Shown here: positions 5,420 to 7,010 of the stretch, piece by piece
Layout of the letters: every line of letters begins with the position of its first letter
Position numbering within the stretch: position 1 is the first letter of the stretch
Source: Flavobacteriales bacterium
GTDB taxonomy: Bacteria > Bacteroidota > Bacteroidia > Flavobacteriales > JADGDT01
Direction of reading: 5' to 3'
Assembly (NCBI GenBank): GCA_023145275.1
Contig: JAGLEB010000117.1
Coordinates: 1-7,010, forward strand
Length of the DNA stretch: 7,010 bases
Position numbers and translations under genes: made by a program
The notes under the pieces: generated by a model
What the model saw: only the letters and a program-made list of their open reading frames with translations
Databases searched by the model: none
Told to the model about the DNA's origin: nothing

Positions 5420-6661
5420 TTGCTTACTAATAACAAAGATAGAAATAAGCTAAAGATTATAAACGACCCTGTTTATGGTTTTATTGCAATAAGTGACGAA
5501 CTGATATTTGATCTCATTGAACACCGCTATTTTCAGCGCTTAAGGAGGATTAGTCAGACAGCATTAACCTCAAATGTGTATCCTGGAGCTCATCATACCC
5601 GTTTTCATCATGCAATAGGAGCAATGCATCTTACAAAAAACGCTATTGAAGTATTGAAATTTAAAGGGCATGACATCACTGATGATGAAGAATTAGGTGC
5701 TTTAATTGCAATTTTACTTCACGATATGGGGCATGGGCCTTATTCTCACGCCTTGGAACACTCTATTATTCCATCAGTTTCTCATGAAGAAATTTCGGTT
5801 AAGTTTATGGAAAAATTAAATATTGAATTTGATGGTCGTCTTAGTTTAGCTATTGAGATTTTTAGAAACAGTTATAAAAAGAAATTTCTTCATCAGCTAA
5901 TATCCTCTCAGCTCGATATGGATAGGCTTGATTACTTGAATAGAGATTCTTTTTACAGTGGAGTAGTGGAGGGGGCAATAAATTCGAAAAGGTTAATTAC
6001 TATGCTTAATGTTGCTAATGATAATTTGGCAATTGAGGATAAAGGTATTTACTCTGTTGAGAAATTTTTGGTAGCACGTAGGCTAATGTATTGGCAGGTT
6101 TATTTACATAAAACGGTAATAGTTTCTGAAGCATTACTTACTAGGTCCGTTTTACGTGCTAAGAAATTAAGAAATCAAAGGTTTGATTTATTTGCTAGTA
6201 GCGCACTAAAATATTTTTTGGAGAGGGATTGGAGTCTTGAGGGATTTAATGATAAAGATTTGGAGATGTTTTCTAAGCTTGATGACTATGATGTATTTGG
6301 TGCGATCAAAGAATGGACAAATCACGAAGATAAAATTCTATCAGATCTATCAACAAGGTTAGTTGATAGGAAATTATTTAAAATACAGCTCGGAGATAAA
6401 ATTATAGACAGTAAAATTGTTGATGATTTAAAAAATAAGGTAGCAATGCTTTTTAATATTTCATATGAAGAGGCAGAAAACTATGTAATTCAAGGAAAAG
6501 TTCAGAATAATGCGTATAGGAAAGATCACGATAGTATTTTCCTACTTAAAAAGAATGGCGATGTTCAAGATATTGCATTTTCACCCGATCAGCAGAGTGT
6601 TTCGGCTATATCAGAAGCTATGAAAAAATATTATCTTATTTACCCTAGAGAGTTAGAATAA
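5420..6661 (+). CDS. HD-domain phosphohydrolase, SAMHD1/dGTPase-like
   Basis: A 413-residue cytoplasmic metal-dependent phosphohydrolase of the HD superfamily, in the branch related to SAMHD1 and bacterial EF1143-like dNTP triphosphohydrolases. The start DPVYGFI (16-22) is the hallmark beginning of this branch. The metal ligands are His64 (TRFHHAIG), His101-Asp102 (LLHDMGHGPYSH) and Asp166 (SSQLDMDRLDYLNRDS). A helical C-terminal region of about 230 residues follows, normal for the family. The start is TTG at 5420: the in-frame stop upstream is close, and the first internal ATG is at residue 69, beyond the first metal histidine. The gene is divergent from porX across 54 bp holding a palindrome, and is followed after 46 bp by a coiled-coil membrane protein gene. 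Hydrolysis of dNTPs is the likely activity by family, but substrate, oligomerisation and allosteric site cannot be read with confidence. Confidence 0.92.
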   Translation: MLTNNKDRNKLKIINDPVYGFIAISDELIFDLIEHRYFQRLRRISQTALTSNVYPGAHHTRFHHAIGAMHLTKNAIEVLKFKGHDITDDEELGALIAILLHDMGHGPYSHALEHSIIPSVSHEEISVKFMEKLNIEFDGRLSLAIEIFRNSYKKKFLHQLISSQLDMDRLDYLNRDSFYSGVVEGAINSKRLITMLNVANDNLAIEDKGIYSVEKFLVARRLMYWQVYLHKTVIVSEALLTRSVLRAKKLRNQRFDLFASSALKYFLERDWSLEGFNDKDLEMFSKLDDYDVFGAIKEWTNHEDKILSDLSTRLVDRKLFKIQLGDKIIDSKIVDDLKNKVAMLFNISYEEAENYVIQGKVQNNAYRKDHDSIFLLKKNGDVQDIAFSPDQQSVSAISEAMKKYYLIYPRELE

Positions 6662-6707
6662 GTATATTTTTGATTTTATAATTAACTCATAATTGTATAG
6701 TATTATT

Positions 6708-7010
6708 ATGGTCTATGTTCCTCAAGAGGCAAAAGAGCAAATTGTAGTATTAATGTCGAATGTTGAAAAGCTAGAAGCAAAAAACAGAGAACTTTTAGAT
6801 CTGTTAAAAGAAGATGTTAATAAAAAAGAAAGTAGAAAAACTGCTTTTATAGTTTTGATATCAATAATTACTGCTCTTGTTATTATATTGGGATTCACTT
6901 ATGTTTATGGTCCTATTTTTGGCGATTTCAAGATAGATAATTCTAGAGTAGGAGAGCTGTCATCAGAAATTAATAAACTGAAATCCGAAAATTTAGAATA
7001 TGAGTATGAA
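6708..7010 (+). CDS. Single-pass coiled-coil membrane protein, 3' end cut by the window edge
   Basis: The first 101 residues of a protein of unknown function that stays open to the right edge. The start is ATG at 6708 (MVYVPQEAKEQIVVLM), 46 bp after the HD stop. Residues about 8-43 are charged and helical with coiled-coil character (NVEKLEAKNRELLDLLKED), ending in the basic patch NKKESRK. One transmembrane helix follows at about 45-67 (TAFIVLISIITALVIILGF), then a short loop and a second helical, coiled-coil-like start (ELSSEINKLKSEN). The positive-inside rule places the N-terminus in the cytoplasm and the C-terminal coil in the periplasm. I recognise no family. In many Bacteroidota I recall lpxD following the HD gene; what is seen here is not LpxD. 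Confidence 0.75.
   Translation, partial: MVYVPQEAKEQIVVLMSNVEKLEAKNRELLDLLKEDVNKKESRKTAFIVLISIITALVIILGFTYVYGPIFGDFKIDNSRVGELSSEINKLKSENLEYEYE

Overview
The window is AT-rich, gene-dense bacterial DNA. The best lineage call is Bacteroidota, probably a flavobacterium-like organism. Three things support this: a PorX-type response regulator with a C-terminal PglZ domain, the Bacteroidota form of alanine dehydrogenase with an N-terminal extension, and starts that lack clear Shine-Dalgarno sequences (several are TTG or GTG). I see no rRNA, tRNA, CRISPR array, insertion sequence or phage gene.

The left three quarters is one minus-strand block. In transcription order it holds porX (5365 to 3815), tsaE, ald, a small membrane-anchored protein of unknown function, a D-2-hydroxyacid dehydrogenase, and a PAP2-family membrane protein that runs off the left edge. 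tsaE and ald abut exactly (TAAATG), and the dehydrogenase stop overlaps the PAP2 TTG start, so those pairs are very likely co-transcribed. On the right, an HD-domain phosphohydrolase of the SAMHD1/dGTPase-like type is transcribed divergently from porX. It is followed by the start of a one-helix coiled-coil membrane protein cut by the right edge.

The genes combine housekeeping metabolism (alanine and 2-hydroxyacid redox), tRNA t6A modification (TsaE) and signalling (PorX, known as a regulator of type IX secretion). The PglZ phosphodiesterase-like domain and the HD nucleotide hydrolase lie back to back across about 54 bp that contains a perfect 14-bp palindrome.

Most of the window is an ordinary conserved locus. 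The non-genic structures that most deserve a second look are: (1) a roughly 90-bp nested inverted repeat between porX and tsaE, with an alternative, mutually exclusive hairpin; (2) the palindrome between porX and the HD gene; (3) a 20-bp near-direct repeat placed just upstream of two consecutive genes; and (4) an unexplained lysine-rich open segment after ald. I found no convincing new multi-gene system.
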